Of a DNA stretch of 52,190 nt, positions 1 to 10,472 are shown piece by piece. The stretch comes from Neobacillus ginsengisoli (GTDB lineage: Bacteria; Bacillota; Bacilli; Bacillales_B; DSM-18226): assembly GCF_030813055.1 (NCBI RefSeq), contig NZ_JAUSTW010000017.1:1-52190 (forward strand). The letters are read 5' to 3'. The notes under the pieces are model-generated. The model did no database searches. It saw nothing but the letters and a program-made list of their open reading frames with translations, and was not told the DNA's origin. The position numbers and the translations under genes are program-made. Position 1 is the first letter of the stretch. Each line of letters begins with the position of its first letter.

Positions 1-58
1 TCTCAGCGCCGATGGTAGTTGGGACGCGAGTCCCTGTGAGAGTAGGACGTTGCCAGGC
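1..58 (+). rRNA. rrf: 5S ribosomal RNA, 3' part
   Basis: The window opens inside a 5S rRNA gene. The segment from GCGCCGATGGTAGT through GTGAGAGTAGGACGTTGCC matches the conserved 3' half of Bacillus 5S rRNA, including the hairpin and the GCCAGGC-like 3' end. The 5' half lies before the window. A strong terminator follows ten bases later, so this is the last gene of an rRNA operon. RNase M5, which matures 5S rRNA in Bacillus, is encoded at 12916-13476. Confidence 0.95.
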
Positions 59-67
59 AAAGATGAA

Positions 68-97
68 AGACAACCTGATATGGGTTGTCTTTTTTTG
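68..97 (+). terminator. Rho-independent terminator of the rRNA operon
   Basis: AGACAACC (68-75) pairs with GGTTGTCT (83-90) around a seven-base loop and is followed by a run of seven T. It closes the upstream rRNA operon. Confidence 0.93.
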
Positions 98-140
98 TGT
101 TTGTCCGTAAGGACAATGGTCCTTATTAATGATCTAAACA

Positions 141-214
141 ATTCGCTGATAAAACTCCTAGATTCGCTGATTAAATGTAATATTCGCTGATAAAGTGTAT
201 TTTTTCGCTGATAA
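141..214 (+). repeat. Four phased copies of a TTCGCTGATAA motif
   Basis: The motif ATTCGCTGATAA or a one- or two-base variant begins at 141, 162, 182 and 203, so the spacing is 21, 20 and 21 bases, about two DNA turns. The bases between the motifs are unrelated. It lies in the 394-base gap between the 5S terminator and csfB. The rest of the gap is AT-rich and shows nothing else I can name apart from the csfB promoter. Function is unknown. Confidence 0.85.
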
Positions 215-402
215 GCTGCAAAAAAGCATGTAGATGAATTGAAAACCCAGCTTTTTTTGTTTTATTTGCGAAAGGTTTCCTTTTAAGTTGATAAAAAAGT
301 ACAAAATGTTTTGAAAGAAATCGTTGTTAGACATACACCCAACGGCTCATTGCTACATAAAATATAAATCAGGAGCAACCTGAAAAGATTATTCGAAAAA
401 TT

Positions 403-431
403 GTATACAATTAGTTGATAAGGGAAGAATA
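403..431 (+). promoter_or_regulatory. Probable sigma-F promoter of csfB
   Basis: GTATA (403-407) matches the sigma-F -35 pattern GYWTA. GGGAAGAATA (422-431) matches the -10 pattern GGNRANANTW at every position. The spacer is 14 bases. Transcription would begin near 437-440, just before the csfB ribosome binding site. In B. subtilis csfB is a sigma-F gene, which agrees. Confidence 0.7.
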
Positions 432-451
432 GGTGTATGGAGGTGGAGCGA

Positions 452-655
452 TTGAGTTCATTGTTTGCACATAGTCATTTAGAGGAAACGTGCGTGATTT
501 GTGATCAATTAAAACCGAAGGGCATACATCTATATACTTCATTTATCTGTACTGAATGTGAAAATGATTTAATTCGAACAGAAATAAATGATCCAAAATA
601 TAAATATTTCCTAAAACAGCTAAAAAAAATAACAACGCCGGAGATTTTTTCTTAA
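452..655 (+). CDS. csfB: Anti-sigma-G factor Gin (CsfB)
   Basis: Small zinc-finger protein that binds sigma-G in the forespore and keeps it inactive until engulfment is complete. The 67-residue product has two CxxC pairs (C14/C17 and C33/C36), the hallmark of Gin; B. subtilis CsfB has about 64 residues. I chose TTG at 452 because GGAGGTGG (439-446) sits five bases before it, and because the predicted sigma-F start site would leave the upstream in-frame ATG (437) without a ribosome binding site. It is the first gene after the rRNA operon, as in B. subtilis, but xpaC and yaaN, which follow there, are missing. Confidence 0.9.
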   Translation: MSSLFAHSHLEETCVICDQLKPKGIHLYTSFICTECENDLIRTEINDPKYKYFLKQLKKITTPEIFS

Positions 656-656
656 C

Positions 657-682
657 AAGTCCTTTAAGGGCTTTATTTTTTT
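657..682 (+). terminator. Terminator after csfB
   Basis: AAGTCC (657-662) pairs with GGGCTT (668-673), allowing one G-T pair, followed by a T-rich tract. It separates csfB from yaaO. Confidence 0.7.
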
Positions 683-719
683 GTTAAAATAGATGAGACT
701 CTTAGAAGGAAGTATAAAA

Positions 720-2156
720 ATGAATAATCAATTAAAAATGCCTTTATATCAAGCATTAGTGGAACATGCTAGGAAAAATCCTATTTCATTCCATGTCCCC
801 GGACATAAATATGGCAGTATTTTTAAACCAACAGCAAGTGTTTTTCAGCAAATTTTACAAATCGATGCAACCGAATTAACGGGCTTGGATGACTTACACT
901 CGCCAGATGGGATTATAGAGGAAGCAGAGGCCCTTTTAGCGGAGCTTTATCAAGTGAGGAAGAGCTTTTTCCTTGTCAATGGTTCGACAGTCGGAAATCT
1001 TGCAATGATTATGGCAGCTTGCACGGAAGGAACACATGTCCTTGTTCAAAGAAATTGCCATAAATCAGTTATGAATGCTCTTAAACTAGCGAAAGTAAAT
1101 CCTGTATTTTTAGAGCCTGAATTTAACCGGGAATGGAAAGTAGCCACAGGTGTCAGTCTCGAAACAGTCAAGGAAGCTATTCATTTATATCCGGAAGCTA
1201 AGGCCATCATTTTGACCTACCCTAATTATTATGGGATGGTTTATGACTTGCAAAGTGTAATCCATGAAGCACATAGTCATGACATTCCGGTATTAGTGGA
1301 TGAGGCACACGGGCCGCATTTTATTATCGGCGAACCGTTTCCTTCCTCCGCCATTCAAATGGGGGCGGATATTGTCGTCCAATCCGCTCATAAAACACTC
1401 CCGGCTATGACGATGGGCTCATTTTTACATTTTAATAGCCATTTAGTTAATGTAGACAAGCTAAAGGATTACTTACATATGTTTCAATCAAGCAGCCCAT
1501 CCTATCCAATTATGGCCTCTTTGGATTTAGCAAGGAATTATTTAGCTGCCTATGAAAGGCAGGATGTCCGATTTTTAATAAAAGAAATAGGCCGATTTAA
1601 AAGGGAGCTTGCGGACATTCCCAGTGTTAGGGTGTTAGAGTATCCGAATAAATTAGGCGATCCGTTGAAGGTAACGATTCAATCAGCGTGTGGTATAAGC
1701 GGCTTTGAACTGCAAAAACGATTTGAAGAGATAGGGATTTTTACGGAATTGGCCGATCCTTATAATATATTATTAATCCTCCCCTTGTTAAAAGAAAAAC
1801 AAGACTATCCTTTGACAGAAAGTGTTGAAGGAATAAAAAAGGCATTAAAGGGGCTCTCTTTTCAAAAGGGAACAGATGAATGTCAAGTGGATAACCGGAA
1901 GATTTCCGAGTTGGCCATAGCTTATAAAGACATGCCGGATTATGAAGAAAAGGATATTCCTATTTCAAAAGCAGTTGGCGAAGTTTGCGCAGAAACGGTT
2001 ATTCCGTACCCTCCCGGCATTCCTTTGCTTTTACGGGGAGAAGAGGCTACAAATGAAAAGATTCAATATCTAAAAAAATTAATAGATAACCGGGCGAAGT
2101 TCCAAGGAGGCAACTCATTGGAGGATGGCTTTATAAAAGTTTTTTGGACATCTTAA
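720..2156 (+). CDS. yaaO: Orn/Lys/Arg-family PLP decarboxylase YaaO
   Basis: A 478-residue fold-type I PLP enzyme of the ornithine/lysine/arginine decarboxylase family. The N-terminal FHVPGHKYG motif is typical. The PLP lysine is K225 in SAHKTL, and D194 in DEAHGPH would contact the cofactor ring. A smaller C-terminal decarboxylase domain follows from about residue 370. Length equals B. subtilis YaaO (about 480). ATG 720 is preferred over ATG 693 because AAGGAAG lies seven bases before it. The substrate cannot be told from sequence; arginine or lysine are the likely candidates in this family. It sits 29 bases before tmk and is probably co-transcribed with it. Confidence 0.9.
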   Translation: MNNQLKMPLYQALVEHARKNPISFHVPGHKYGSIFKPTASVFQQILQIDATELTGLDDLHSPDGIIEEAEALLAELYQVRKSFFLVNGSTVGNLAMIMAACTEGTHVLVQRNCHKSVMNALKLAKVNPVFLEPEFNREWKVATGVSLETVKEAIHLYPEAKAIILTYPNYYGMVYDLQSVIHEAHSHDIPVLVDEAHGPHFIIGEPFPSSAIQMGADIVVQSAHKTLPAMTMGSFLHFNSHLVNVDKLKDYLHMFQSSSPSYPIMASLDLARNYLAAYERQDVRFLIKEIGRFKRELADIPSVRVLEYPNKLGDPLKVTIQSACGISGFELQKRFEEIGIFTELADPYNILLILPLLKEKQDYPLTESVEGIKKALKGLSFQKGTDECQVDNRKISELAIAYKDMPDYEEKDIPISKAVGEVCAETVIPYPPGIPLLLRGEEATNEKIQYLKKLIDNRAKFQGGNSLEDGFIKVFWTS

Positions 2157-2185
2157 GAAAAGAACAGTTTTGGAGGTTTAACTAG

Positions 2186-2818
2186 ATGGAAAGTGGAATT
2201 TTTATTACATTCGAGGGACCTGATGGTGCTGGGAAGACCACCATTATCAGTATGATAGCAGAACAGCTTGAAAATGCACTGTTAACAAGGGAACCGGGCG
2301 GTATAGATATAGCGGAACAAATTAGAAGAGTCATATTGGATAAGGACAATACGGCGATGGACCCCCGTACGGAGGCGCTTCTGTATGCAGCTGCCAGAAG
2401 ACAGCACCTAATTGAAAAGGTAAAGCCGGCATTGGACGCGGGAAAAGTTGTTTTGTGCGATCGGTTTGTGGATAGTTCTTTGGCCTATCAAGGGCATGGC
2501 CGCGGTTTGGGAATAGAAGAGGTATTTAATATCAATCAATTTGCCATTGAACAAATGATGCCTGATTTAACGATATACTTTGATATTGAGCCGGAGTTAG
2601 GGCTTAAACGAATCAATAGAAATAAAGGCAGAGAAGTTAATCGATTAGATTTAGAAAATTTGGATTTCCATTATAAAGTTAGAGAAGGATATTATATCCT
2701 AATGGAACGTTTCCCAAAAAGAATAGTAAAAATTGATGCTTCGGGAACATTAGAGGATGTATTCCAAAAAACAATGAAAATCGTATTAGAAAGATTAGAG
2801 CAAAGAAAGCCTGTATAG
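2186..2818 (+). CDS. tmk: Thymidylate kinase
   Basis: Phosphorylates dTMP to dTDP for dTTP synthesis in the cytoplasm. The 210-residue product has the P-loop GPDGAGKTT (residues 11-19), the substrate motif TREPGG, and the [12 protein letters not shown] segment typical of bacterial dTMP kinases. GGAGGT lies ten bases before ATG. Gene position after yaaO and before darA and holB is conserved in Bacillus. Confidence 0.97.
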   Translation: MESGIFITFEGPDGAGKTTIISMIAEQLENALLTREPGGIDIAEQIRRVILDKDNTAMDPRTEALLYAAARRQHLIEKVKPALDAGKVVLCDRFVDSSLAYQGHGRGLGIEEVFNINQFAIEQMMPDLTIYFDIEPELGLKRINRNKGREVNRLDLENLDFHYKVREGYYILMERFPKRIVKIDASGTLEDVFQKTMKIVLERLEQRKPV

Positions 2819-2828
2819 GGCTTTTTTT
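2806..2828 (+). terminator. Terminator overlapping the end of tmk
   Basis: AAAGCC (2806-2811) pairs with GGCTTT (2819-2824), and the stop codon TAG lies in the loop. A T tract follows. The hairpin therefore uses the last codons of tmk. Confidence 0.75.
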
Positions 2829-2898
2829 ATTATAGTAGAGTCGCAAAAAAATCGTATTGTTTTCCCTATCGAATATCCATGTATGCTGTAGTAATACC

Positions 2899-3284
<386 letters not shown>

Positions 3285-3311
3285 AATAAGTTTGATAAGC
3301 GAGTGATTGAT

Positions 3312-4319
3312 TTGGGAAAAACATGGGATCAATTAGAAGAGTTACAGCCTACTGTTTTGAAAATGTTAAAAAACAGTATTATTAAAAATCGAGTGGCCCA
3401 TGCTTACCTATTTGAAGGTATAAGAGGGACAGGAAAAAGGGAAATAAGTTTGTTAATGACAAAATCTCTTTTTTGCGATTCCTTAAAAGAAGGATACAAA
3501 CCATGTGAAACTTGTGCGAATTGCAGAAGGATCAATAACGGAAACCATCCGGACGTTCATATGGTAGAGCCGGATGGATTGTCAATAAAGAAACAACAAA
3601 TCCAAGACCTGCAAGTAGAATTCTCAAAAAAAGGAGTAGAATCCTCAAAAAAGGTCTATAACATTATCCATGCAGATAAAATGAGTACAGGAGCTTCAAA
3701 TAGTCTGCTTAAGTTTCTTGAGGAACCAAATGCGGGGACAGTGGCCATTCTGTTAACAGAGCAGCCGCAGCAACTATTACCGACTATTCTTTCCAGGTGC
3801 CAAATCTTAACATTCAAACCTTTATCACCCCATGCAATGATTAGTCAATTAAAGGAAAGCGGCATTGAACCAACAAAAGCGCGCGTTTTAGCCCAGTTGA
3901 CGAATAGTCTTGATGAGGCATTGAAATTAAATGACGATGATTGGTTTGCACAAGCCCAAAAAATAGTGTTAAAATTATATGAGGTGTTGAAAAAAAATCC
4001 GTTGGAGGCAATGGTAACGCTTCAAGGAGATTGGTTTCTTCACTTTAAGGATAAAGAACAGGTCAATCTTGGTTTAGATCTTTTACTTCTTATTTTTAAG
4101 GATTTACTATATATACAATTAGATAAGCAGGAGCAAATTGTTTTCATGGGAGAAAGCGAACGGTTAAAGCAATTTGCCCTACATGTATCCGGGCGGCGCC
4201 TATCGGAACAAATGTCAGCTATTCTTGAGGCAAAAAGAAGGCTGCAGGCTAATATGAATCCTCAGCTGATGATGGAACAGCTTGTGTTAAAATTGCAGGA
4301 GGGATCTTCATTTGTATGA
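3312..4319 (+). CDS. holB: DNA polymerase III delta' subunit HolB
   Basis: Clamp-loader subunit that helps open the beta clamp at the replication fork. The 335-residue product has an AAA+ fold with P-loop GIRGTGK (36-42), four cysteines (C55, C65, C68, C71) forming the clamp-loader zinc module, and the SRC sensor motif (LSRCQ). TTG 3312 gives MGKTWDQLEELQP, which fits the family N terminus and has GAGTG six bases upstream; GTG 3303 is possible but lacks a site. Its stop overlaps the ricT start by eight bases, implying translational coupling. Confidence 0.92.
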   Translation: MGKTWDQLEELQPTVLKMLKNSIIKNRVAHAYLFEGIRGTGKREISLLMTKSLFCDSLKEGYKPCETCANCRRINNGNHPDVHMVEPDGLSIKKQQIQDLQVEFSKKGVESSKKVYNIIHADKMSTGASNSLLKFLEEPNAGTVAILLTEQPQQLLPTILSRCQILTFKPLSPHAMISQLKESGIEPTKARVLAQLTNSLDEALKLNDDDWFAQAQKIVLKLYEVLKKNPLEAMVTLQGDWFLHFKDKEQVNLGLDLLLLIFKDLLYIQLDKQEQIVFMGESERLKQFALHVSGRRLSEQMSAILEAKRRLQANMNPQLMMEQLVLKLQEGSSFV

Positions 4320-5139
4320 TGTTGTAGGAGTACGCTTCAAGAAGGCGGGGAAAATCTATTATTTTGATCCGGGAGATCTTTCTATTCAAAAGGATGACTT
4401 CGTAATTGTCGAAACAGTCCGCGGTGTCGAATATGGTAAAGCGGTTATTGCCCGTAAACAGGTAGAGGAGCACGATGTCGTTCTCCCATTAAAAAAGGTA
4501 GTCAGAATAGCGGACCAAAAGGATAAAATGATTGTTGATGAAAATAAACAAGCCGCCCATGAAGCCTATGAAGTATGTAATGAAAAAGTAAATGAGCATC
4601 AACTGGATATGAAACTAGTGGATGTTGAATATACATTTGACAGAAACAAGGTAATCTTTTACTTTACCGCTGATGGGAGAGTGGATTTCCGCGAACTGGT
4701 AAAGGATTTAGCAGCTATTTTTCGAACACGAATCGAACTGCGCCAAATTGGAGTTAGAGATGAAGCCAAGATGCTTGGGGGAATTGGCCCATGTGGAAGA
4801 ATGCTTTGCTGCTCCACGTTTTTAGGCGATTTTGATCCTGTTTCCATTAAAATGGCGAAAGACCAAAACCTTTCATTAAATCCTACAAAAATATCAGGTT
4901 TATGCGGCAGACTCATGTGCTGTTTAAAATATGAAAATGATGAATATGAATCAGCTAAAGAGCAGCTGCCTGATTTAGGAGAGATAATTCTTACGCCACA
5001 GGGGCAAGGAAAAGTAGTAGGATTAAATATATTAGAGCGGGTACTTCAGGTAGAACTAAAGGAACAGGACCGGGTTCTGGAGTATACATTGGACGAGATC
5101 AATAAAGAGGGTGCCTTTTCTATACAATCCACAGATTAA
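4312..5139 (+). CDS. ricT: RicT (YaaT), PSP1-domain subunit of the Ric complex
   Basis: RicT forms the iron-sulfur RicAFT complex that directs RNase Y to specific mRNAs and is needed for sporulation, competence and biofilm formation. The 275 residues equal the B. subtilis protein. Two conserved cysteine clusters are present: CGRMLCC (C161, C166, C167) and CGRLMCC (C198, C203, C204), which serve as cluster ligands in the family. Start is TTG 4312 with AGGAGGG eight bases upstream, inside the end of holB. The partners RicA and RicF are encoded elsewhere. Confidence 0.93.
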   Translation: MYDVVGVRFKKAGKIYYFDPGDLSIQKDDFVIVETVRGVEYGKAVIARKQVEEHDVVLPLKKVVRIADQKDKMIVDENKQAAHEAYEVCNEKVNEHQLDMKLVDVEYTFDRNKVIFYFTADGRVDFRELVKDLAAIFRTRIELRQIGVRDEAKMLGGIGPCGRMLCCSTFLGDFDPVSIKMAKDQNLSLNPTKISGLCGRLMCCLKYENDEYESAKEQLPDLGEIILTPQGQGKVVGLNILERVLQVELKEQDRVLEYTLDEINKEGAFSIQSTD

Positions 5140-5152
5140 TGAGGTGGAATAC

Positions 5153-5524
5153 GTGGATAAAAAAGAAATATTTGAATCAGTAAGTAACATGGAAACACAA
5201 ATTGGTCATCTTTACCAGCAGCTAGGGGAATTAAAGCAGCATTTAGCCGAAATACTAGAAGAGAATCATTATTTAAAGCTTGAAAATGAACATCTAAGGC
5301 GCCGCTTAGATGTATCTACGGATAAGGAAAAGAAGGATGTCACTAATAAAAAGGGGACAATCCCAATACAATCCCCTGAAGCTAAGCCCTTTGATGTAGG
5401 GGAAGGATATGATAACCTCGCCCGTCTCTATCATGAAGGGTTTCATATTTGCAACCTTCATTTTGGCAGCTTGCGTAAAGAAGGCGATTGTTTATTTTGT
5501 CTTTCCTTTCTTAATAAGAAATAA
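5153..5524 (+). CDS. yabA: Replication initiation control protein YabA
   Basis: Negative regulator of chromosome initiation that binds DnaA and the DnaN clamp. The 123-residue product has an N-terminal leucine-rich coiled coil (residues 1-52) for tetramerisation, a polar linker, and a C-terminal zinc site in HICNLHFGS...CLFC (H98, C100, C113, C116). GTG 5153 is chosen because GAGGTGG lies five bases before it and the upstream frame is inside ricT. B. subtilis YabA has 119 residues. A terminator follows. Confidence 0.93.
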   Translation: MDKKEIFESVSNMETQIGHLYQQLGELKQHLAEILEENHYLKLENEHLRRRLDVSTDKEKKDVTNKKGTIPIQSPEAKPFDVGEGYDNLARLYHEGFHICNLHFGSLRKEGDCLFCLSFLNKK

Positions 5525-5529
5525 CATGA

Positions 5530-5557
5530 AGCCTTCCTTCAGCAGGAAGGCTATTTT
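5530..5557 (+). terminator. Terminator after yabA
   Basis: AGCCTTCC (5530-5537) pairs perfectly with GGAAGGCT (5545-5552), followed by ATTTTTA. It ends the tmk/darA-to-yabA unit. Confidence 0.85.
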
Positions 5558-5587
5558 TATACTTTTGCTATGCAAGGAGATTTCAAA

Positions 5588-6331
5588 ATGGTTAACTTAA
5601 AAGAAGATGAACGACTTGATTACTTGCTTGCCGAAAACCTGAGGATTATCCAAAGTCCATCGGTTTTTGCCTTTTCACTCGATGCTGTTTTGCTGGCGAG
5701 GTTTGTGTACGTACCGATCCAAAAGGGGAACTTAATCGATTTGTGCAGCGGGAATGGGGTAATCCCTTTATTTTTAAGTGCAAGGACAAAAGGGCAAATT
5801 ACCGGTGTGGAAATTCAAGAGCGATTATATGATATGGCAATAAGAAGTATTGAATATAATAATCTTCACAATAGGATAAAAATGATTCATGGGGACATTA
5901 AGGAAATGCCGAAACAATTGGGTTTTGGAAAATATGATGTGGTCACATGCAACCCTCCTTATTTTCCTACACTATCAAAAGAAGAAATAAATCCAAATGA
6001 ACATCTGGCAATCGCCCGTCATGAAATACTATGTACGCTTGAAGATGCGATTAGGGCCGCAAGTCAATTAGTAAGGCAGGGTGGAAAAGTGGCCTTTGTC
6101 CACCGGCCCGGCCGTTTAATTGACATCATTACCTTGATGCGGCAATACAGGCTGGAGCCGAAACGGATTCAATTCGTTTATCCGAAGCTGGGAAAAGAAG
6201 CCAATACAATTTTGATTGAAGCCATAAAAGACGGCAATCCTGATTTGAAAATTTTGCCTCCGCTCATTGTCTATAATGAGGATGATGAATACACACCTGA
6301 AATAAGAGAGATTTTATATGGAGAATCATGA
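5588..6331 (+). CDS. yabB: tRNA1(Val) (adenine-N6) methyltransferase-like protein YabB
   Basis: SAM-dependent methyltransferase of the TrmN6 family, which methylates adenine 37 of a tRNA. The 247-residue product has the SAM-binding segment [15 protein letters not shown] and the amino-methyltransferase motif NPPY (in VTCNPPYFP). ATG 5588 has AAGGAGA seven bases before it; the ORF can be opened earlier at 5570 but without a site. It overlaps yazA by 14 bases, and yabB-yazA-rsmI form one operon. The tRNA target is inferred from the family. Confidence 0.85.
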   Translation: MVNLKEDERLDYLLAENLRIIQSPSVFAFSLDAVLLARFVYVPIQKGNLIDLCSGNGVIPLFLSARTKGQITGVEIQERLYDMAIRSIEYNNLHNRIKMIHGDIKEMPKQLGFGKYDVVTCNPPYFPTLSKEEINPNEHLAIARHEILCTLEDAIRAASQLVRQGGKVAFVHRPGRLIDIITLMRQYRLEPKRIQFVYPKLGKEANTILIEAIKDGNPDLKILPPLIVYNEDDEYTPEIREILYGES

Positions 6332-6605
6332 TCATTTTTTTTATGTGTTAACCTGTACGGATGGAAGTTTTTATGGAGGTTATACGAATAATCTTAAACG
6401 GCGGATTAGGCTTCATAATGAAGGAAAAGGGGCAAAGTATACACGCGGAAGAAGGCCGGTAACGTTAACGTATTTTCAAAGCTTTGACAATAAAAGTGAT
6501 GCATTAAAGGCGGAATATCAATTTAAGCAATTAACAAGGAAGAAAAAAATAGAGTTTTTAATTAGGGAAACGGGTGGTTATGATGTGGCAGCAGAAAAGC
6601 TTTGA
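6318..6605 (+). CDS. yazA: GIY-YIG nuclease-domain protein YazA
   Basis: A 95-residue protein made of one GIY-YIG (UPF0213, YhbQ/SLX1-type) domain. The motif reads FYVLTC...FYGGYTNN, followed by the conserved arginine in LKRRIRLHN and KYTRGRRPV. Members are small predicted nucleases whose natural substrate is not settled. It overlaps both neighbours (yabB by 14 bases, rsmI by 23), so it is translated as part of that operon. Confidence 0.88.
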   Translation: MENHDHFFYVLTCTDGSFYGGYTNNLKRRIRLHNEGKGAKYTRGRRPVTLTYFQSFDNKSDALKAEYQFKQLTRKKKIEFLIRETGGYDVAAEKL

Positions 6606-7458
6606 GAACGAGGAACAGAAAGGAATCCTTTATCTTGTTCCCACTCCGATTGGAAATTTGGAGGATATGAGTTTTCGGGCGATTAGAATTTTAAAGGAAG
6701 CGGATTTGATTGCCGCAGAAGATACAAGAAATACAAAAAAGCTGTGCAATTACTTTGAGATTGGGACCCCGGTGGTTAGTTACCATGAACACAACAAAGA
6801 AACGAGTGGCGAGAAGCTGATTCATAAGGTAAAGGAAGGGGTAAAAATCGCATTAGTCAGTGATGCCGGAATGCCTGCAATCTCTGACCCCGGTTATGAA
6901 CTGGTGGCCGCTGCCATCCGGGAAAAAGTAGCAGTTGTCCCGTTACCAGGTGCGAACGCTGCGCTAACATCCTTAATTGCCTCCGGCCTGATTTGCCAGC
7001 CTTTTTATTTTTTCGGATTTCTTGACCGAAATAAAAAGGAGAAGCGGAGCCAACTGGAAAGCTTGAAAAAACAAATGGCTACGCTTGTTTTTTACGAATC
7101 TCCACACCGCCTTAAAGAGACCCTGTCGATTATGTTGGAAATTTTCGGAGACAGGAATATTGCCCTTGCACGCGAGGTAACAAAGAAATTTGAGGAATTT
7201 ATTCGCGGCAGCTTACAAGAAGCAATCACATGGGCGAATGAGGATGAGATTCGCGGTGAATTTTGCTTGATTATTGAGGGTGCTAAGGACCAATTAGAAG
7301 AAGAAACTTGCTGGTGGGAGCATTTAACCCTAGATGAACATGTTAACCACTACATCTCACTTAAAAATATTTCATCAAAGGAAGCGATTAAACAAACGGC
7401 TAAAGATCGCGGCCTAAATAAAAGGGATGTTTACCAGGCGTATCATATTGAGCAATGA
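6583..7458 (+). CDS. rsmI: 16S rRNA 2'-O-ribose C1402 methyltransferase RsmI
   Basis: Tetrapyrrole-methylase-fold enzyme that methylates the ribose of C1402 in 16S rRNA. Typical motifs are LVPTPIGNLEDM near the N terminus, AAEDTRNTKKL, and SDAGMPAISDPG. I chose ATG 6583 (291 residues) since GGGTGG lies five bases upstream; GTG 6574 and ATG 6580 are less likely. The start lies within yazA. Another rRNA methyltransferase, RsmA, is encoded at 13469. Confidence 0.94.
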   Translation: MWQQKSFENEEQKGILYLVPTPIGNLEDMSFRAIRILKEADLIAAEDTRNTKKLCNYFEIGTPVVSYHEHNKETSGEKLIHKVKEGVKIALVSDAGMPAISDPGYELVAAAIREKVAVVPLPGANAALTSLIASGLICQPFYFFGFLDRNKKEKRSQLESLKKQMATLVFYESPHRLKETLSIMLEIFGDRNIALAREVTKKFEEFIRGSLQEAITWANEDEIRGEFCLIIEGAKDQLEEETCWWEHLTLDEHVNHYISLKNISSKEAIKQTAKDRGLNKRDVYQAYHIEQ

Positions 7459-7470
7459 TTTTTTGTACAT

Positions 7471-7504
7471 AAAAAAACTCCAGCACCTACTTTAGGGCTG
7501 GAGT
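7471..7504 (-). terminator. Shared terminator between rsmI and abrB
   Basis: ACTCCAGC (7477-7484) pairs with GCTGGAGT (7497-7504). On the minus strand the hairpin is followed by seven T, giving a strong terminator for abrB. On the + strand the tract is poorer (ACTTTATTA) but may still serve rsmI. Confidence 0.85.
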
Positions 7505-7510
7505 ACTTTA

Positions 7511-7795
7511 TTATTTCGCTAATTCAAATGATTGTTGGATTTCTTGTACTAATTGCTCTGCACCTTCACGGGAAAGGATTAATTTACCGCCTGCAAGAGC
7601 TAAGTTGTCATCAGAAACTTCCCCAGTTACTTGGCAAGTCATATTTGGTTTATATTTTTTTAAGATAATGCGCTCATCATCAACATAAATTTCAAGAGCA
7701 TCTTTTTCTGCAATGCCTAATGTACGTCTTAATTCGATCGGAATAACCACACGGCCTAATTCATCAACCTTACGAACGATACCTGTAGATTTCAT
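7511..7795 (-). CDS. abrB: Transition-state regulator AbrB
   Basis: DNA-binding protein that represses stationary-phase and sporulation genes during growth. The 94 residues match B. subtilis AbrB in length. The N-terminal swapped-hairpin domain begins STGIVRKVDELGRVVIPIELRR, the usual MazE/AbrB fold, followed by a C-terminal multimerisation region. It is the only protein gene here on the minus strand. Its promoter region carries two Spo0A boxes. One known target, the spoVG promoter, lies at 18931. A related protein, SpoVT, is encoded at 27906. Confidence 0.97.
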   Translation of the reverse strand: MKSTGIVRKVDELGRVVIPIELRRTLGIAEKDALEIYVDDERIILKKYKPNMTCQVTGEVSDDNLALAGGKLILSREGAEQLVQEIQQSFELAK

Positions 7796-7842
7796 ATTTA
7801 CAATCTCCTCTCACTTAATCATGCTATTTTCTCTATCTTTTA

Positions 7843-7904
7843 TTCGTCATTATTCGACAAATTTCTTATAAATCAATAATACCAGCCATTCCCATATCCG
7901 TCAA
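7843..7904 (-). promoter_or_regulatory. abrB promoter with two tandem Spo0A boxes
   Basis: On the minus strand TTGACG (7904-7899) and TATTAT (7881-7876) are separated by 17 bases, a good sigma-A promoter with its start near 7869. Just downstream, at 7859-7853 and 7849-7843, lie TGTCGAA and TGACGAA, two matches to the Spo0A box TGNCGAA exactly ten bases apart. This layout matches B. subtilis abrB, where phosphorylated Spo0A binds downstream of the start and shuts the gene off. Confidence 0.85.
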
Positions 7905-8086
7905 TTATTTTATTTTGAAAAATAATTGGAAAAAATACGATATTTTATAAATGTTGATTTAACAAGGAAAAAGTGAATAATCATTCAATATCAAGGGGTT
8001 TTACTACCATCATATTGTAAAACGGAATAATTTTTTTAGTTGAAGTTGATTCGACAAAAATCTACAATAGGCGATAGTTCACCAAC

Positions 8087-8113
8087 AAAGGATTCAGTTG
8101 ATAATCCTTTTTT
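8087..8113 (+). terminator. Orphan terminator hairpin in the metS leader
   Basis: AAAGGATT (8087-8094) pairs with AATCCTTT (8103-8110) and runs into TTT. No + strand gene lies before it, since abrB points away. It either attenuates metS or ends a short untranslated RNA. The rest of the 472-base abrB-metS gap is AT-rich, and I see no T-box or SAM riboswitch motif in it. Confidence 0.6.
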
Positions 8114-8215
8114 ATGGGGGTTGAAAGGGATTTTTTAAATTGCTACATTTTAGGTTTATTGCAACAAGGGTGGTTTTTCGGTATATTTTGATGATATAAG
8201 AGGGAAAAAACAGGC

Positions 8216-8221
8216 TATAAT
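8216..8221 (+). promoter_or_regulatory. Possible -10 element of metS
   Basis: TATAAT lies 46 bases before the metS start codon and after the orphan terminator. No convincing -35 is present at 16-18 bases, so this is a tentative call. Confidence 0.4.
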
Positions 8222-8231
8222 GATAGAATGA

Positions 8232-10223
<1,992 letters not shown>

Positions 10224-10245
10224 GCATATGGATTTGAAAACGGTC

Positions 10246-10283
10246 TAACGCAAGCGTCCTTGAACGGGCGCTTGCGCTTTTCT
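10246..10283 (+). terminator. metS terminator made of a short repeat-family derivative
   Basis: GCAAGCGTCC (10250-10259) pairs with GGGCGCTTGC (10266-10275), one G-T pair, followed by GCTTTTCT. The right arm and tail (ACGGGCGCTTGCGCTTTTCT) are identical to the end of the long repeat family. It appears to be a minimal member that works as an ordinary terminator. A long copy begins 28 bases later. Confidence 0.8.
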
Positions 10284-10310
10284 GAAAAGATAAGAATGTA
10301 TAAAATTAGA

Positions 10311-10471
10311 CTTTGAGAATTGTCCAGCTCCAGCGCCCAGCGACTAGTGTACTTCGCTCTTCTCCCTACGATAAGTCAACATCGAATCGCAAAAAACGCG
10401 ATTCGTGTTTCCTTTATCTCAGTCGAAGCGCTCCAGTCCATACGTCGCTTAACGGGCGCTTGCGCTTTTCT
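10311..10471 (+). repeat. Structured intergenic repeat, copy A (161 bp)
   Basis: Begins CTTTGAGAATTGTCCAGCTC and ends GGGCGCTTGCGCTTTTCT. AGCGCCC and AGCGAC near the left end pair with GTCGCT and GGGCGCT near the right end. Inside, CTTC (10359-10362) can pair with GAAG (10425-10428), and CGAATCGC with GCGATTCG around an A-rich loop. Copies C and F are of the same type; D and E carry an extra module. It lies between metS and tatD. A similar upstream flank (AAGAATGTATAA) precedes copy F. Confidence 0.92.
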
Positions 10472-10472
10472 G

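Noticed and set aside
141..214. CRISPR-like array
   Set aside because: Units are 12 bases with 8-9 base spacers, far too short, and no cas gene is present.
8050..8056. TTCGACA (Spo0A box on the minus strand) upstream of metS, and TGTCGAA at 11350
   Set aside because: A seven-base box is expected several times by chance in 52 kb on both strands; unlike the abrB pair these are single.
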